Below, one piece after another: positions 25,101 through 33,369 of a DNA stretch of 64,000 bases. The stretch is from contig OZ020491.1 of assembly GCA_963971405.1 (NCBI GenBank), positions 9,666,855 through 9,730,854 of the forward strand, written 5' to 3'. A program made the translations under genes and the position numbers. The notes under the pieces were generated by a model that saw only the letters and a list, made by a program, of their open reading frames with translations, did not search any database and had not been told where the DNA came from. The stretch is from Psococerastis gibbosa (taxonomy: Eukaryota; Arthropoda; Insecta; Psocodea; Psocidae). Positions within the stretch are counted from its first letter, which is position 1, and every line of letters starts with the position of its first letter.

Positions 25101-26384
25101 CAAGCTATGAAAAAACGTTCGCCAACAAGAGCGAGCCAAGATGGATCGACTTTCTCACTCAGGAATTGCGCGGTACCACCAGCTAATTCAGGATGTTTCT
25201 CCATATTTTTTTTAAATTTTAATTTCCCCATATTATAGGCTGCTGATGTTGTATCACATCCTTTGCATACATACCTGACTCTACCTCATAGGTAGCGGGG
25301 AAAAGAGTTAAGAATGAATAAGTAAAGTTTTACGAATTTAACAAAATTTTGTAAGAATATAATTACAATAAAAAATAAATAAAAAATAAATTAAACATTT
25401 CGTTTCGACCGGATTCTCATGAGCATAGACGAGCCCGGTCAACTTTGGAGCGCTGTAACAGCGTTTTAAATGAATGACATAAAAAAGGTTATAGGGAAAA
25501 ATTTTCCTCAAAACATCATCTACAAGATTGTTCTGAGGTAATTTCTTTGTAAAATGTATAAAAAAATGTTATAGGGCAAAAAAGAAAATAGTTATAAAAC
25601 GTTTCTTACTTTTTTGCTTATAGCTTTTTTAATTTTTAATTTAGGGCGAAGTTATATAAACATATTTGTAGGAAAAGCAATTTGCTACAAATTGTGGCTG
25701 TAAAATGTTTGTGTAAGACGCATAGTTTCCGAGATATCGCGAAAAAAATAATTTCACCCCTTTTTTCAATATGGTGGCCGGGGGACAAGGGCGGCACCCC
25801 ACAAACTTGAGGTTAAGCTTCTATTGACCCCCCTCACATGTCTCAAAAATAAAATTGCTGCCTCTAAAAATGCAATACTCTGTCCTTAAATTTTAACATT
25901 TCAATGGCCTACGATTATTTTTATATTTTGAATAGCACTTTCCATTGCAAAACTATCTTGTTTACATTTTTAATCACAGGTTAACCATTAAAAATAATCG
26001 CCATAGTAGGCCCTCAGGTACTAGAAATGTAAACAAGATAATTTTAGAATGGAAAGTGCTATTCAAAATTGTTTAGTTTACATTTTTAACCCCATGACCA
26101 AGAATACTTTAATAATACTAAACGGCATAGTAATTTTTAGTAGGCTCGCTGCTCTAATGGACTACTCGACATAGAATAAATATTTGTTTGGAACACTTAT
26201 AAAAATCAAATAAATGAAGTGTTGCAAATGTGGGTCGGGTTGGGTACATATGTACTTATAAATACTGTTTACAAACAATTGTCTTACTCTGTAGCCAAGC
26301 TATTTGCAAAGTTTTAATGCTAGTACATACCCTTCTCACTCGCTTCTTCATAATTCGCTCTGCGGCGTAAACTCGATCTCCCAT
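12826..26384 (-). CDS. Pc: Polycomb chromodomain protein (CBX family), complete
   Basis: Six coding exons on the minus strand (26384-26331, 20639-20596, 19689-19442, 17439-17189, 13601-13311, 13143-12826) join in phase to 401 aa; fly Pc is about the same length. Residues 4-46 form a chromodomain ([35 protein letters not shown]). Tyr6, Trp27 and Trp30 have the spacing of the H3K27me3-binding aromatic cage. KRGPKPK follows at 62-68, then a Lys/Glu-rich and acidic stretch to about 110, then a Ser/Pro/Lys-rich middle. The C-box at about 357-396 ([24 protein letters not shown]) is the part that in this family binds the Ring1/Sce subunit of PRC1. An in-frame TAA lies 21 nt upstream of ATG 26384, supporting the start. 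Expected role: nuclear PRC1 reader of H3K27me3, silencing developmental genes. Confidence 0.95.
13311..13601 (-). CDS. Pc: Pc exon 5: Pro/Lys-rich linker
   Basis: Acceptor CTTCTCAG, donor GTAAGT; exactly 97 codons in phase 0 (residues 200-296). Rich in Lys, Ser and Pro ([28 protein letters not shown]). Likely disordered. Confidence 0.88.
14155..15815 (+). mobile_element. 5'-truncated non-LTR retrotransposon in a Pc intron
   Basis: Carries an uninterrupted RT ORF (14168-15442) and a 3' UTR with a small hairpin (GGGTTCAGCGCGGG...CCC) like that at 449-488. It ends in TATTG repeats near 15772-15806. Truncation falls just upstream of the [12 protein letters not shown] motif, so endonuclease and early RT motifs are missing. 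It lies in the Pc intron between exons 4 and 5, antisense to Pc. The open frame implies a fairly recent insertion. Confidence 0.85.
14168..15442 (+). CDS. Reverse transcriptase C-terminal part, non-LTR element
   Basis: An open frame of 424 codons. It shows RT palm motifs in order: [50 protein letters not shown], then the catalytic FADDT at about residues 138-142 and KTKYMSF. A long C-terminal region follows ([23 protein letters not shown]) as in Jockey-like LINEs. The initiator Met is arbitrary because the copy is 5'-truncated; without the endonuclease it cannot retrotranspose alone. Function in an intact element: target-primed reverse transcription. Confidence 0.88.
   Translation: MFFADNQYGFRSGRSTQDAITKLTSLLYSDMDNDLHPLCIFLDLQKAFDTVPHDILLKKLGQAGLRGHILTLLKSFLADRQQKVRLISECHEVMSSCKKVTIGIPQGTVTGPLLFLIFINDLLQIDNNSTILGFADDTVLYCNGRSWDETYRKAEKLLSSVQTWLGVNRLTLNVAKTKYMSFSPTVTGQPPDYLSLKLHSNDNCIRDTCTCHVISKTNTYCYLGVIIDNHLRWHEHIVVASKRVRKTLYKFRSLRHVLDVSTLRQVYYAIVQSVAQYSILAWGGTYEIHLYPLEIAMRTAIRVALRKPYRYHAASLYREFNVYPLTLLYAQQLLLYRLKRLGTIDGRLELVQHGVNTRLGAGCNLKAIKPNLEHYKHSHIYISIALYNFLPEHIKSITVLNQFKSAIIKFLKENYSTILTIIKT
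15816..16807. other. Pc intron between exons 5 and 4, no feature recognised
   Basis: Unique-looking AT-rich intron DNA between the retrotransposon and the next MITE. I see no exon or repeat boundary that can be supported. Confidence 0.4.
16808..17161. mobile_element. TIR MITE, ~354 bp, in a Pc intron
   Basis: The left end AGTCTGCCCACTACACCGTA and the right end TACGGTGTAGTGGGCAGACT are exact inverted repeats, continuing inward as TCATACCATGACCGT. It lies 28 bp from the donor of Pc exon 4. No coding capacity. Confidence 0.65.
17189..17439 (-). CDS. Pc: Pc exon 4: Ser/Asp-rich linker
   Basis: Acceptor TTTTCAG, donor GTAAGT. Encodes residues 116-199: Ser/Asp-rich ([12 protein letters not shown]), a basic GTKRKAE patch and [13 protein letters not shown]. 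Low complexity, probably disordered, as in other Pc/CBX middles. Confidence 0.88.
18051..18290 (+). mobile_element. SINE-like repeat, family D (short form)
   Basis: Contains CCAAGTGGTTCGGAATCCAC, TATAATCAGGAGGT and the GTGTGCACAGTGCC block, ending in an ACTACTACTACT tail near 18270-18281. The same form occurs in reverse at 28370-28515 and 36121-36420. In the Pc intron between exons 4 and 3. Confidence 0.6.
18783..18866 (+). mobile_element. 3' scrap of an RTE-like non-LTR element
   Basis: GACTTCCCTTTTCAGAGAAGCAG followed by TCATGATCACCAAT and AAGAAGAAG matches the reverse complement of the fuller fragment at 46865-47095. Only the last ~80 bp remain. Confidence 0.45.
18955..19131. mobile_element. 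Palindromic MITE, CAGCCTGATC family
   Basis: Nearly perfect foldback: CCTGCAGCCTGATCATGGCG at the left and CGCCATGATCAGGCTGCAGG at the right, each followed by ATTATAATACCGGTATTTAT-type arms. The core AATGGAAAGTGCTATTCAAA sits in the middle. Other copies at 21182-21356, 28990-29166 and 59709-59896. Confidence 0.75.
19442..19689 (-). CDS. Pc: Pc exon 3: end of chromodomain, KRGPKPK, acidic stretch
   Basis: Acceptor TTACAG, then [20 protein letters not shown], the last chromodomain strand and helix. KRGPKPK, KEREK-type charged repeats and an Asp/Glu run follow. Donor G|GTACTG at 19441; the exon ends one base into a Glu codon. Confidence 0.92.
19735..19830 (-). mobile_element. tRNA-like SINE head, family C
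   Basis: On the minus strand GTGTGTTCGAATCCCCGTCA is a B box, followed by AAGTCCAGATTTTT as in the other family C copies. Lies just upstream of the Pc exon 3 acceptor, inside the intron. Confidence 0.5.
19861..20165 (+). mobile_element. 3' end of a second non-LTR family
   Basis: A short frame reads [23 protein letters not shown], the usual LINE RT C-terminal signature. A 3' tail with GTAGAGTAGCCCTTCGGAGC and repeated TTTCATTTCATTTCATG follows. The same tail occurs in reverse at 55019-55100. Confidence 0.6.
20206..20313 (-). mobile_element. tRNA-like SINE head, family C
   Basis: On the minus strand TTGTCTAGCGGTTAAGACAA (A box) and GTGAGTTCGAATACCG (B box) lie at tRNA-like spacing, followed by TAAAGTCCAGAGTTTTTGAT. 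The acceptor stem does not pair, so I call it a SINE rather than a tRNA gene. Confidence 0.55.
20596..20639 (-). CDS. Pc: Pc exon 2: 44-nt chromodomain exon
   Basis: A very short exon between TTGCAG and GTAAGT encoding [15 protein letters not shown] (the last Lys codon is split). It carries both cage tryptophans. Too short for ORF-based calling; found because exon 3 begins inside a chromodomain and the phases match exactly. Confidence 0.93.
21182..21356. mobile_element. Palindromic MITE, CAGCCTGATC family
   Basis: The left end CTGCAGCCTGATCGAGGCG and the right end CCTCGATCAGGGTGCTG bracket the same core in the other orientation. In Pc intron 1. Confidence 0.7.
21413..21500 (+). mobile_element. 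SINE 3' tail
   Basis: GGGTTAATTGTAAGAGCTGC ... AATTCGCCTACATGG ... AATAAAGACAAA then TTTCTTTCTTTC matches the reverse complement of the tail at 48915-48995. The head is missing. Confidence 0.5.
21884..22130 (+). mobile_element. RTE-like non-LTR fragment, C-terminal region
   Basis: Broken frame [20 protein letters not shown] then [16 protein letters not shown], the basic domain that ends the RT ORF of RTE/CR1-type elements. Ends in CGAGAAGAATTA. Nearly the same sequence is repeated at 23120-23394. Confidence 0.65.
22895..23394 (+). mobile_element. RTE-like non-LTR fragment, C-terminal region
   Basis: Decayed frame [58 protein letters not shown], ending CTCAAGAAGAAGAAAA. Several stops. A longer copy than 21884-22130, in the same orientation. 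Confidence 0.7.
23822..23897. mobile_element. Short palindromic MITE core
   Basis: AAAAATGTAAACAAGATAATT...AATTGATTTGTTTACATTTTT is the inner ~80 bp of the CAGCCTGATC family. Matching half units lie at 25925-25980 and 26030-26092, on the far side of the 2-kb element. Confidence 0.5.
24603..24735 (+). mobile_element. SINE-A, 5'-truncated copy
   Basis: TAGCTACATTTTCTGGCCATG through CTAGTTGAGTGTAAGAGAGG to a TTATTTATTTAT tail. Inserted within the central part of the 2-kb inverted-repeat element. Confidence 0.65.
24772..25268 (-). pseudogene. Decayed ORF with GCDTTSA motif, cargo of the 2-kb TIR element
   Basis: From about 25268 leftwards one frame reads [20 protein letters not shown] then [17 protein letters not shown] shifted frame continues as [48 protein letters not shown]...GK and the RVYxQxQxW...W-G-W block recall, from general recollection, a repeat-borne uncharacterised protein family common in insect genomes whose members end in a Cys-rich tail; here the tail is lost. 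At least one frameshift and no intact start. Function unknown. Confidence 0.55.
26013..26095. mobile_element. Short palindromic MITE core
   Basis: TAGAAATGTAAACAAGATAA...TTGTTTAGTTTACATTTTTA, the same inner unit as at 23822-23897. CCATAGTAGGCCCTCAGG just before it mirrors CAGAGGGCCTACTATAG at 23894-23910, so the two halves once flanked one site. Confidence 0.45.
26331..26384 (-). CDS. Pc: Pc exon 1: start and first chromodomain strand
   Basis: Encodes [18 protein letters not shown]; the donor GTATGT follows at 26330. It ends in phase 0 and supplies the cage tyrosine. An in-frame stop 21 nt upstream fixes the ATG. The 5.7-kb intron that follows is filled with repeats. Confidence 0.93.
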
Positions 26385-26804
26385 TTTGGCGTATTCTTCA
26401 AACTCTTAATACAGCACGAAACGAAGAAAATCTCAAAATATGTTAGACGGTATCAATGCAATTGCACGGCCCATAACCACACTTTAAATGGCAAAACAAT
26501 AATATCATTCTTAGTATTAAATTGAATACAATACAGTACAGAAAAACACTTGAAACATACAAATGCAATAAGCTGTCTACAGAATTACGCCGGTTTTAAA
26601 AAAGCGGAAAAAATTGAATGCCATTTTGCTGCGTCAGAAATACTCGGTTTCACATAGTTTAGAAAATAATGGCAAGTTATTTTTTTTATTAAGCCACGAA
26701 CCAAACTACTGTTCTTGCTGATTTACGATCACATGTATAATTTCTTGTTATTTAACTAATGTAAAATGAACATCCACAAATGAAAACATCTTTTCAAATG
26801 CGAG

Positions 26805-26945
26805 TAACGCGATATCTTGACTGATAGAGCGATGCAATTGAGCAAGCAACTCAATGGCGGCCATGATGCTCTTACGTCATCGTCTGCCGCCAATAGATTT
26901 CTTGCGCGCCAAAATTTGAAATGTCATATCTACGGTGTTGGTGAG
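26805..26945 (-). promoter_or_regulatory. Possible Pc promoter / 5' region
   Basis: A more GC-rich island about 0.5 kb upstream of the Pc ATG, containing TTGCGCGCC, TGACGTAA (CRE-like) and CATGGCCGCCATTGAG. GCCGCCAT fits the PHO/YY1 core GCCAT. No TATA box or initiator can be fixed, so this is a suggestion from position and composition only. Confidence 0.25.
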
Positions 26946-28369
26946 TTGTAACAAAACATAGATTTAAATAAATCTAAAATTAATATCAAAATATTTATGT
27001 AAATTTTTATTGATTTATTATATTATTATTATAAATTATAAATTTCCGATAAAATATCTTCCGAGTGAACTGAATCCGAATAAAATGTATGCCTACATTG
27101 CATTATCATGGTTAGGATAGGCTGGCCTACCTACGACATTTAATTATTATAGGAACATGGCGATAGAAGTAAAAATATATTTATAGACAGAGGTTATTGG
27201 TTTCTTATTTATAATGGAGTACAAGGAAAGCGTTGCGACGTTTGGAATCGATTTGATTTCCAGATTTCAGTGGATTTACACATTTAGAGCTGATACGGTA
27301 GTGGTGCTACGAACTAAAAAAAAAGTTGTTTTTACGAAATAATATGTCTGGCGATCTTCTTGGCTGTTCGTCGAAGTGTGGGCAAACTACTTGGTGGATT
27401 TTGATGAAATTTGGCATGCACATAATATAGGTTACCATCTTTTGACCATTTTTATTTTTAATTGGACCAACTTAATTTTGGTGGTTTTACCATCCAAAAA
27501 CTCACAAACTATGCCAACGATTTTTTTAAATTAAGATATATTGTCCCTTTGCCCCTTTGTGTACAAAGGAGGAAAACACCCTCAAATCTGCTCAAGAGGA
27601 ATTCCTTCAAGTATTTAATCATGCAATTATTGTGTTTTTATAGGCAACTCCATATTTTTCAGATTTTATTATGTACCAAATGAAATAAATACAGTTGTCC
27701 GTATGTACCGCTGTCTGGATGTTTGGTGCTGCCGACAGCTATTACATGTGCATGAGATTTCTTGGCTCTAACCTACAAACAGTATTGCACATAAAATGTT
27801 CTTTTCGTGTCCGATGGTTCCTATAGTTTATGGGCCCAGTAATCTGCCAACCTGATGCCTTATTGATCGGTGCACACCCAAAGGTCGTGGAAGTATTTAG
27901 TCTCTTCTCGTTTGTGAAAGGATTAGCCGCTAGATGTTTCCATGTATAGCGCTGCCAGGGGTACGCCCGATGGGTTTTTTGTCCACGTGTATAAAAAGCC
28001 ATCTTCGGAACGGCCATATAGGCTATACCGGGCCGAACTGTGCACGGTTATCCCCTCAACACGCCCAGAACACACCTGAACTTATAGTAAAAATTCTTCG
28101 GAAATGCGTTCAGAAATTGACTGCACCAACAAAATCACCATCCTATATGTCCCCACGACTTAAATCGTCCGTGAATCATTGGATTTGAATCGTCCGTGTG
28201 CACCGGGCCATATATTTTATTGGTAAAGGTTAATTACAGCAATGGTGTAATATTATTTAACAAAGGGTAAGTTGGACTTGCCTGCTGTGCAACAAAAACA
28301 TCATCAGCAACAAAAATAAGAAAACAACAACAGAGCAGGCAATGTACATAGGCTAAGTGCTTAGTGCCA
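26946..28369. other. Intergenic, repeat scraps only
   Basis: 27225-27440 is a diverged copy of the repeat at 29480-29720 (GGATTTACACATTT, GGCAAACTACTTGGTGGATT). The remainder has no supported gene. Confidence 0.4.
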
Positions 28370-28515
28370 GTATAGTAGTAGTATGGTTGGAGACAGTCCC
28401 AGGCCACGGTGTGGGCCCATAGGACAGTGGACCTCCTGATTGTAGTGGATTCCGAACCACTTGGGAAACACAGTGAAGTCACACGATTAGTTCGGAGGCT
28501 ATAGTGCCAGTATAA
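28370..28515 (-). mobile_element. SINE-like repeat, family D (short form)
   Basis: Reverse copy with GTGGATTCCGAACCACTTGG and a TAGTAGTAGTATGG tail, matching 18051-18290. Confidence 0.55.
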
Positions 28516-28989
28516 GGTCGCCATCCTATAAAAAGTCTACGTCACTGTATGTGATGTCAACAGTGATGCTGTGCATTAGAAATTGCCATATTGGCCTACC
28601 ATATGGCAATGGCTCTTGCAGTGGTATAATGGCAACGTCTGCCTATTTATATAGAGTAACTCTTATGATATGTAGATAGCTTGCATGGTTAAGCCACCTA
28701 CCGTTTCTGTTTTATTATTATAATATCTTATTATTTTATAAGACTTTATATGTAGACTACGGTGTACACCGATAGGCTCCGCAATAATGGCAGAATTATT
28801 ATGGGTGAGTTGACATTTTTTGGTTATGCCAATTTTTCAATCAGAAAATGAAAGGATTTCGTCTGAGAGCCAAGTCTAAAAAGAAGGAACCATACTCATT
28901 TCATCATGTGCGAGTATACGGTAGACAACTTTGTTGCTCTCTTATATATACGTAACAACGTACTACGCGGCCACGATAGGATGGCACTT

Positions 28990-29166
28990 CAGCAGCCTGA
29001 TCGAGGCGATTATAATGCCGGTATTTATTTAATCCCCTGGTATTAAAAATGTAAACAAGATAATTTTATAATGGAACGTGCTATTCAGAATTTGTTTGTT
29101 TACAGTTATAATCCTATAGGGTATTTATTTAACCCCGGTATTATAATCGCTTCGATCAGGCTGCTG
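28990..29166. mobile_element. Palindromic MITE, CAGCCTGATC family
   Basis: CAGCAGCCTGATCGAGGCG at the left, CGATCAGGCTGCTG at the right, same core; a complete intergenic copy. Confidence 0.7.
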
Positions 29167-29479
29167 GAGTACGGAGATGTTGTAAATTAAAGCACATATA
29201 TAATAACATATTGCACTATTAAAGTACACTAGAACATATTACGCACACTCTCTACCCCGTTTCTGCCCTTGAATTGAATTTTCTGCACCGAGCAAGATAG
29301 TCATTTACATGAGTGTAGCTAGGATTGGATCCAGGGGGCGGACAGGTGCAAAAGTTCGATTAAATCGATTGGTTTTCGCGGGTTTATTTGAAACGTTTTG
29401 GAATATAAACATTAAAATCTTATTCATTATATTTTCTAGTTTAAATTCCCACACTTTTTGCTTTCCAATTTATACACCT

Positions 29480-29720
29480 AGTATAAGGAAAGCTTTGTGA
29501 CGGTCGAAATTTTCGATTCCGAGATTTCAACGGATTTACACGTTTTGAGGTCCCAGGAACCCAAAAAAGTGGTTTTTACGAAATGTCTGTCTGTCTGTCG
29601 TTCTGTCTGTCTGTGCGTCGATTTCCGGGCAAACTACTCGGTCGATCTTGATGAAATTCGGCATGTAGGTTCACAAAAATCATACCTCGGAACCATTTTT
29701 TTTATTTGGGGCTAACTTAT
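29480..29720 (+). repeat. Dispersed repeat with CTGT microsatellite
   Basis: TATAAGGAAAGCTTTGTGAC, CGATTCCGAGATTTCAACGG, then CTGTCTGTCTGT and GGGCAAACTACTCGGTCGAT. Copies at 27225-27440 (+) and 40165-40245 (-). The element type is not clear. Confidence 0.5.
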
Positions 29721-30138
29721 AATTTGGGGGGGTTTTATTCTGAAAAAACTGCAAAAAAACGTCTAAAAAATTATTTCTCAAAAACGGCTCCAACGATTTC
29801 TTTTAAATTCGCATATATTGTAGTCGTTATTAATATTAACGAAATGTGTGGGGTCGCTTGCCCCTTGATAGGTTGCTTCTGGGGGTAAAAAAATAAAAAT
29901 AACTAAATTTTAATGAAAAATGACTAAAAAATAATTTTTCTGCGAAACCTTTCTATCGATGATTTCTACCTTCAGGCATGTTTTAGGTGTTAAACTGAGT
30001 AAAGAAACGGGACAGGTTGCTTCCCAGAAAAGAATTTGGTTTTGTAAAAAAAAATGTTTTTTTGAAAAAATCCCTTTCGGCTATGGCCGATCAGGTGTAG
30101 GGGGATTCCGCAGACCCTGCTTTTCCTCTACGCTACCC

Positions 30139-30478
30139 AGAGGCGTAAAGTTTTAGAATGATGGCGGGGGCCAAACTAAGTAGACCTTATGACGTCATCA
30201 GGCAGGATTGAAGAAAAAATTGATAATTTAATAGAAAAATTGTAGAGTTTTACGCATTTTTTAATAGTTGTAAAGTATAGCTGTAGATTTTACAAAGCTA
30301 AAAAAAGAATGCTTATATTCATATTGCTGCAAAGCAAAGGGGAATATGAAGTAAGAACCACGTCTTACAATGCTCGAAGCTGGGGGGGGGGAAGGGGTAA
30401 AGCCAAAAGGAGCTGGGGGGGGGGGGGCAATTTGGCAAGTTGGACCGTGCCCCCCCCCCCGCCCAACTTTACGCCCCT
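30139..30478. mobile_element. hAT-like MITE with poly-G/C tracts
   Basis: Ends CAGAGGCGTAAAGTTTT and AACTTTACGCCCCTG; inside lie GGGGGGGG and CCCCCCCCCC tracts. Same family as 55584-55871 in the Rab gene, where an exact 8-bp duplication is visible. Here the flanks (ACGCTACC/ACGTTATG) have diverged. Confidence 0.65.
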
Positions 30479-32096
30479 GACGTTATGTGTAATAGAAAAT
30501 AAAAAAACGTCATTATTTTCCCGATCACAACATCAACACACAAAACACTCTTGTGTTCCAAACTATGACGACTAAGAAGTTTTACTTATTAAATTATTTT
30601 TACTTTGACTGGACGTCATCTTGAAATCGTTAATTTATCGTAAAAAGTGTAGATTACCATTATCGTAGATAATAATACGATCTTTCAGTCAGATTTTAAT
30701 TCATTCCTCTGCGACCAATATTGACTGAGATATGAATTATATAAGTTTTCAATCGGCCGCCATCTTATAACTAAATAGCGGATCTAGCTGGTTAACGAAC
30801 TCGATCAAGGCATTTGTATGATCAATTTTTGTGCCAAGTTTCATCCAAATCGGATATATATATATAACATTTTGAACGGAGGGTGGTTTTAGGCTCAGGG
30901 GGTCATGAAATGAAAAGTTGTGAAGAAATTTTCCGAAAGTCGAACATTGGTCGCCATCTCAATAGGTAGATGAATCTCCCTAGAATGATAGAAAATTCAC
31001 GCTCAAATGCATTGCGTGCCCTGCCAGTATTGCTGTGTGGTAATGTGTTGGTCTGACCTATCTAGAATTCACCTCACCTCCAGTGACGTCAGGTGGACAA
31101 CCCCCCCCCCCCCCCCCGAGATATCGGAAATTTAACCATAGGAAAATTATTTACCATGAAATTACTCATTTTCTCTATCTACTAATTTTGATAAATTGGA
31201 AAGCATGTTCGAGTAAACTCGGACCGGTTCTTTATACTGTGTAAATTTATCTAGGAAACCCCAATTCTAGATATAGATATAGTGTTTACTCGTCAAATGT
31301 TTAGGGGGAGGAGCACGCCCATAGAGAACAATAATTTTGGCTATGCGTCAATACCATATGCACAAGCATCGGCTACGCGCCTACTGTATGTAGCCTACTT
31401 TGCTTATTGTCCGATACTTCACAGTTCACAAAAAATCGTAAGAATTCCACAATAGGCCCGCTAGGATGCTGAAAAGTTAAATATTTGGTGTTCATCGTAT
31501 CATTCAGATTCATGAATATAAAATTATCCCCCAGCCTCATTTGCTACTGAGCTCGCCTGGCCAGGTAAACCAAATTGATATAAAAGGCCGATGAAGGATT
31601 GGGACTATAGGCAGGTGCACCAGCACGCGCATAAAAACATCTGCACCATCGTTTACCTCAAAATCTAAGAAGAATCCAGTCCCAAACCCAAAACTTGTTT
31701 CAAAAAATGATTCCTACACTAATTTAAGACATGTGTTCCTCTGGGTTAAGAAGATAGCCCCTTCTAACTGCCTTACAACAGGCTTTTATTTTTTTTAATG
31801 TAAATCAGCGTGTTATGGGCAGCTGCGTTAGAAGTAGTATCATCTGCTATGGAAACCTTCAAAGGCTGAATAATCGATCCCAAGTTGTTTTGGATGGAGT
31901 AAGATGAAGACAGCCGTACCGTAGCAGATGTTTCATCCAAAATATTTAACAAAAGACTAATCCGCATCACATATTTCTTTTATTTACGGTGCCCCATATC
32001 TAAATGATTACAATACAGTATTATATTATACAACTTCGGGGTTCCGTACGAATTTTCCGCTGACACTTTGCTTTAGCATGCTGTTAATTCTGCATA
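30479..32096. other. Intergenic stretch, no gene supported
   Basis: Contains a C(17) run at about 31100-31117 and GGAGGGTGGTTTTAGGCTCA near 30880 (also at 22604), i.e. further diverged repeat scraps. No exon can be supported. Confidence 0.4.
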
Positions 32097-32469
32097 GGCG
32101 CCCATTCCACCGACCGGCTAGGGCTATTTACAAAAACGGTGACGTGGTAGCAGACATTCAAGACTTAGGTGGCGTTTCCACCGACCTCGCATTGCAGAAT
32201 GCAAATGACATTGACGGAAATTAGAATTTTTCTTTTTATAGAAATCTATTAAAATGTTTGTACTTAACATATCCCATGACGCCATTTTTTGTTTGTTTGT
32301 GATTTTACTGTATGATCATTGATCAATTTTTACTATGGCATAGAGGAAAATAAACATTTCCGTCAATTCTGCAATGCGAGGTCGGTGGAAACCCCGCCTA
32401 GGTCTTGAATGTCTGCTACCACGTCACCGTTTTTGTAAATAGCCCTATCCGGTCGGTGGAATGGGCGCC
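32097..32469. mobile_element. MITE M3 with MITE M2 inserted in it
   Basis: Outer ends GGCGCCCATTCCACCGACCG and CGGTCGGTGGAATGGGCGCC are inverted repeats flanked by ATA on both sides. The arms include ACGGTGACGTGGTAGCAGAC. The centre is replaced by the M2 element at 32168-32398. Confidence 0.75.
32168..32398. mobile_element. PIF/Harbinger-like MITE M2, nested
   Basis: Ends GGCGTTTCCACCGACCTCG and GAGGTCGGTGGAAACCCCGCC; interior matches 1395-1648 in reverse orientation. Flanking TTA/TAG triplets are the presumed, slightly diverged target duplication. Confidence 0.7.
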
Positions 32470-32509
32470 ATAGCATTGTATATCTGCTCACGGTGGAAAT
32501 ATATTGAAT

Positions 32510-32740
32510 AACCTTGACCACCTCAACCTTTTCACTCCACTGCGCTGTGGTCTCGATTAGGGACTATCCCACTGCCGCATACCCATATTCCCCACCAGTG
32601 AAGGTTCTGTTCCACGTCGTCAAGCCATCTTTGTCTTGGTCTTCCATTGAGCCTTCTATCCTCCTGCTCGGTTAGGTGCCTACTCGACTGTACCCTTTCG
32701 ACATCTCCTGGAGTTTTCATATTTGAGTTGCCTATTAGCA
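32510..32740 (-). mobile_element. RTE/CR1-like non-LTR fragment
   Basis: The minus-strand frame contains NGRPRQRWLDDVEQNLHWWG and an RD terminus, the standard basic C-terminus of such RT proteins. Confidence 0.6.
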
Positions 32741-33113
32741 AAAGCAATCCTGTCCACCGAGGTCGATTTTTCAGAAATCGCAAAAAACTGCCGTGCCGCA
32801 ACGCCATGAGGTATAACATTACAGTTTTTAAAGCTAATTTTAACAGTATTAGAATTGCTTTTACATCTCAATATCTGATTCATCGGATAGAGTAGCCTAT
32901 TGAATAATTAAAAAAATGGCGCGAATATCTCAAAACTGAAAAAAATGGAGAGGATTGCTTTTGCTAATAGGCAACTCAATTTTTGTGTCGTAGTCATAGC
33001 TCTTGCTCTGCCTCCCCCCTGCCTCTGGCTGGACCGTAAATACTTTGGAGTATTTATTTTAGATATTTTTATTATTGGAGATCTTATTGAACTTTGTATA
33101 CGCCTGCCCGTTA

Positions 33114-33293
33114 GGCGTGTATTCCACTGGTCAATATTCCGTCATTTGTAATTAAAAACAGTTGAGATTTTTGTTTTAAGGAGACTAAATTATGTACATA
33201 AGTTAAGTATCTACAAAATAGTCTCCTTAAAACAAAAATCCCAACTTTTTTTTAATCACAAGTGACGGAATATTGACCAGTGGAATACACGCC
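33114..33293. mobile_element. PIF/Harbinger-like palindromic MITE
   Basis: GGCGTGTATTCCACTGGTCA at the left, TGACCAGTGGAATACACGCC at the right, exactly inverted, with TTA on both sides (33111-33113, 33294-33296). The arms extend through GTTTTAAGGAGACTA. Confidence 0.75.
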
Positions 33294-33369
33294 TTAGGAA
33301 CATCATCAATATGACATGATAATAATAATGAAAATAATGATCTCCCCTTAACCAGAGCTTCATGGTATT

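Larger units (their letters stand above)
23915..25911. mobile_element. 2-kb element with ~0.62-kb terminal inverted repeats
   Basis: The left arm (23915-24537) and right arm (25283-25911) are diverged inverted copies: TAGGCCATTGAAATGTTA at the left, TAACATTTCAATGGCCTA at the right. Shared inner blocks include GCGATATCTCGGAAACTATG and GCGCTGTAACAGCG. The flanks ...GCGA|TAGGCC and GGCCTA|CGATT suggest a short target duplication. The central 0.75 kb holds a minus-strand decayed ORF (24772-25268) and a SINE-A 3' end. I do not recognise a transposase. It lies in Pc intron 1. Confidence 0.75.

Noticed and set aside
23915-25911. Reading the long inverted repeats as an LTR pair or a viral insertion
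   Set aside because: The arms are inverted, not direct, and there is no gag, pol or capsid-like frame.
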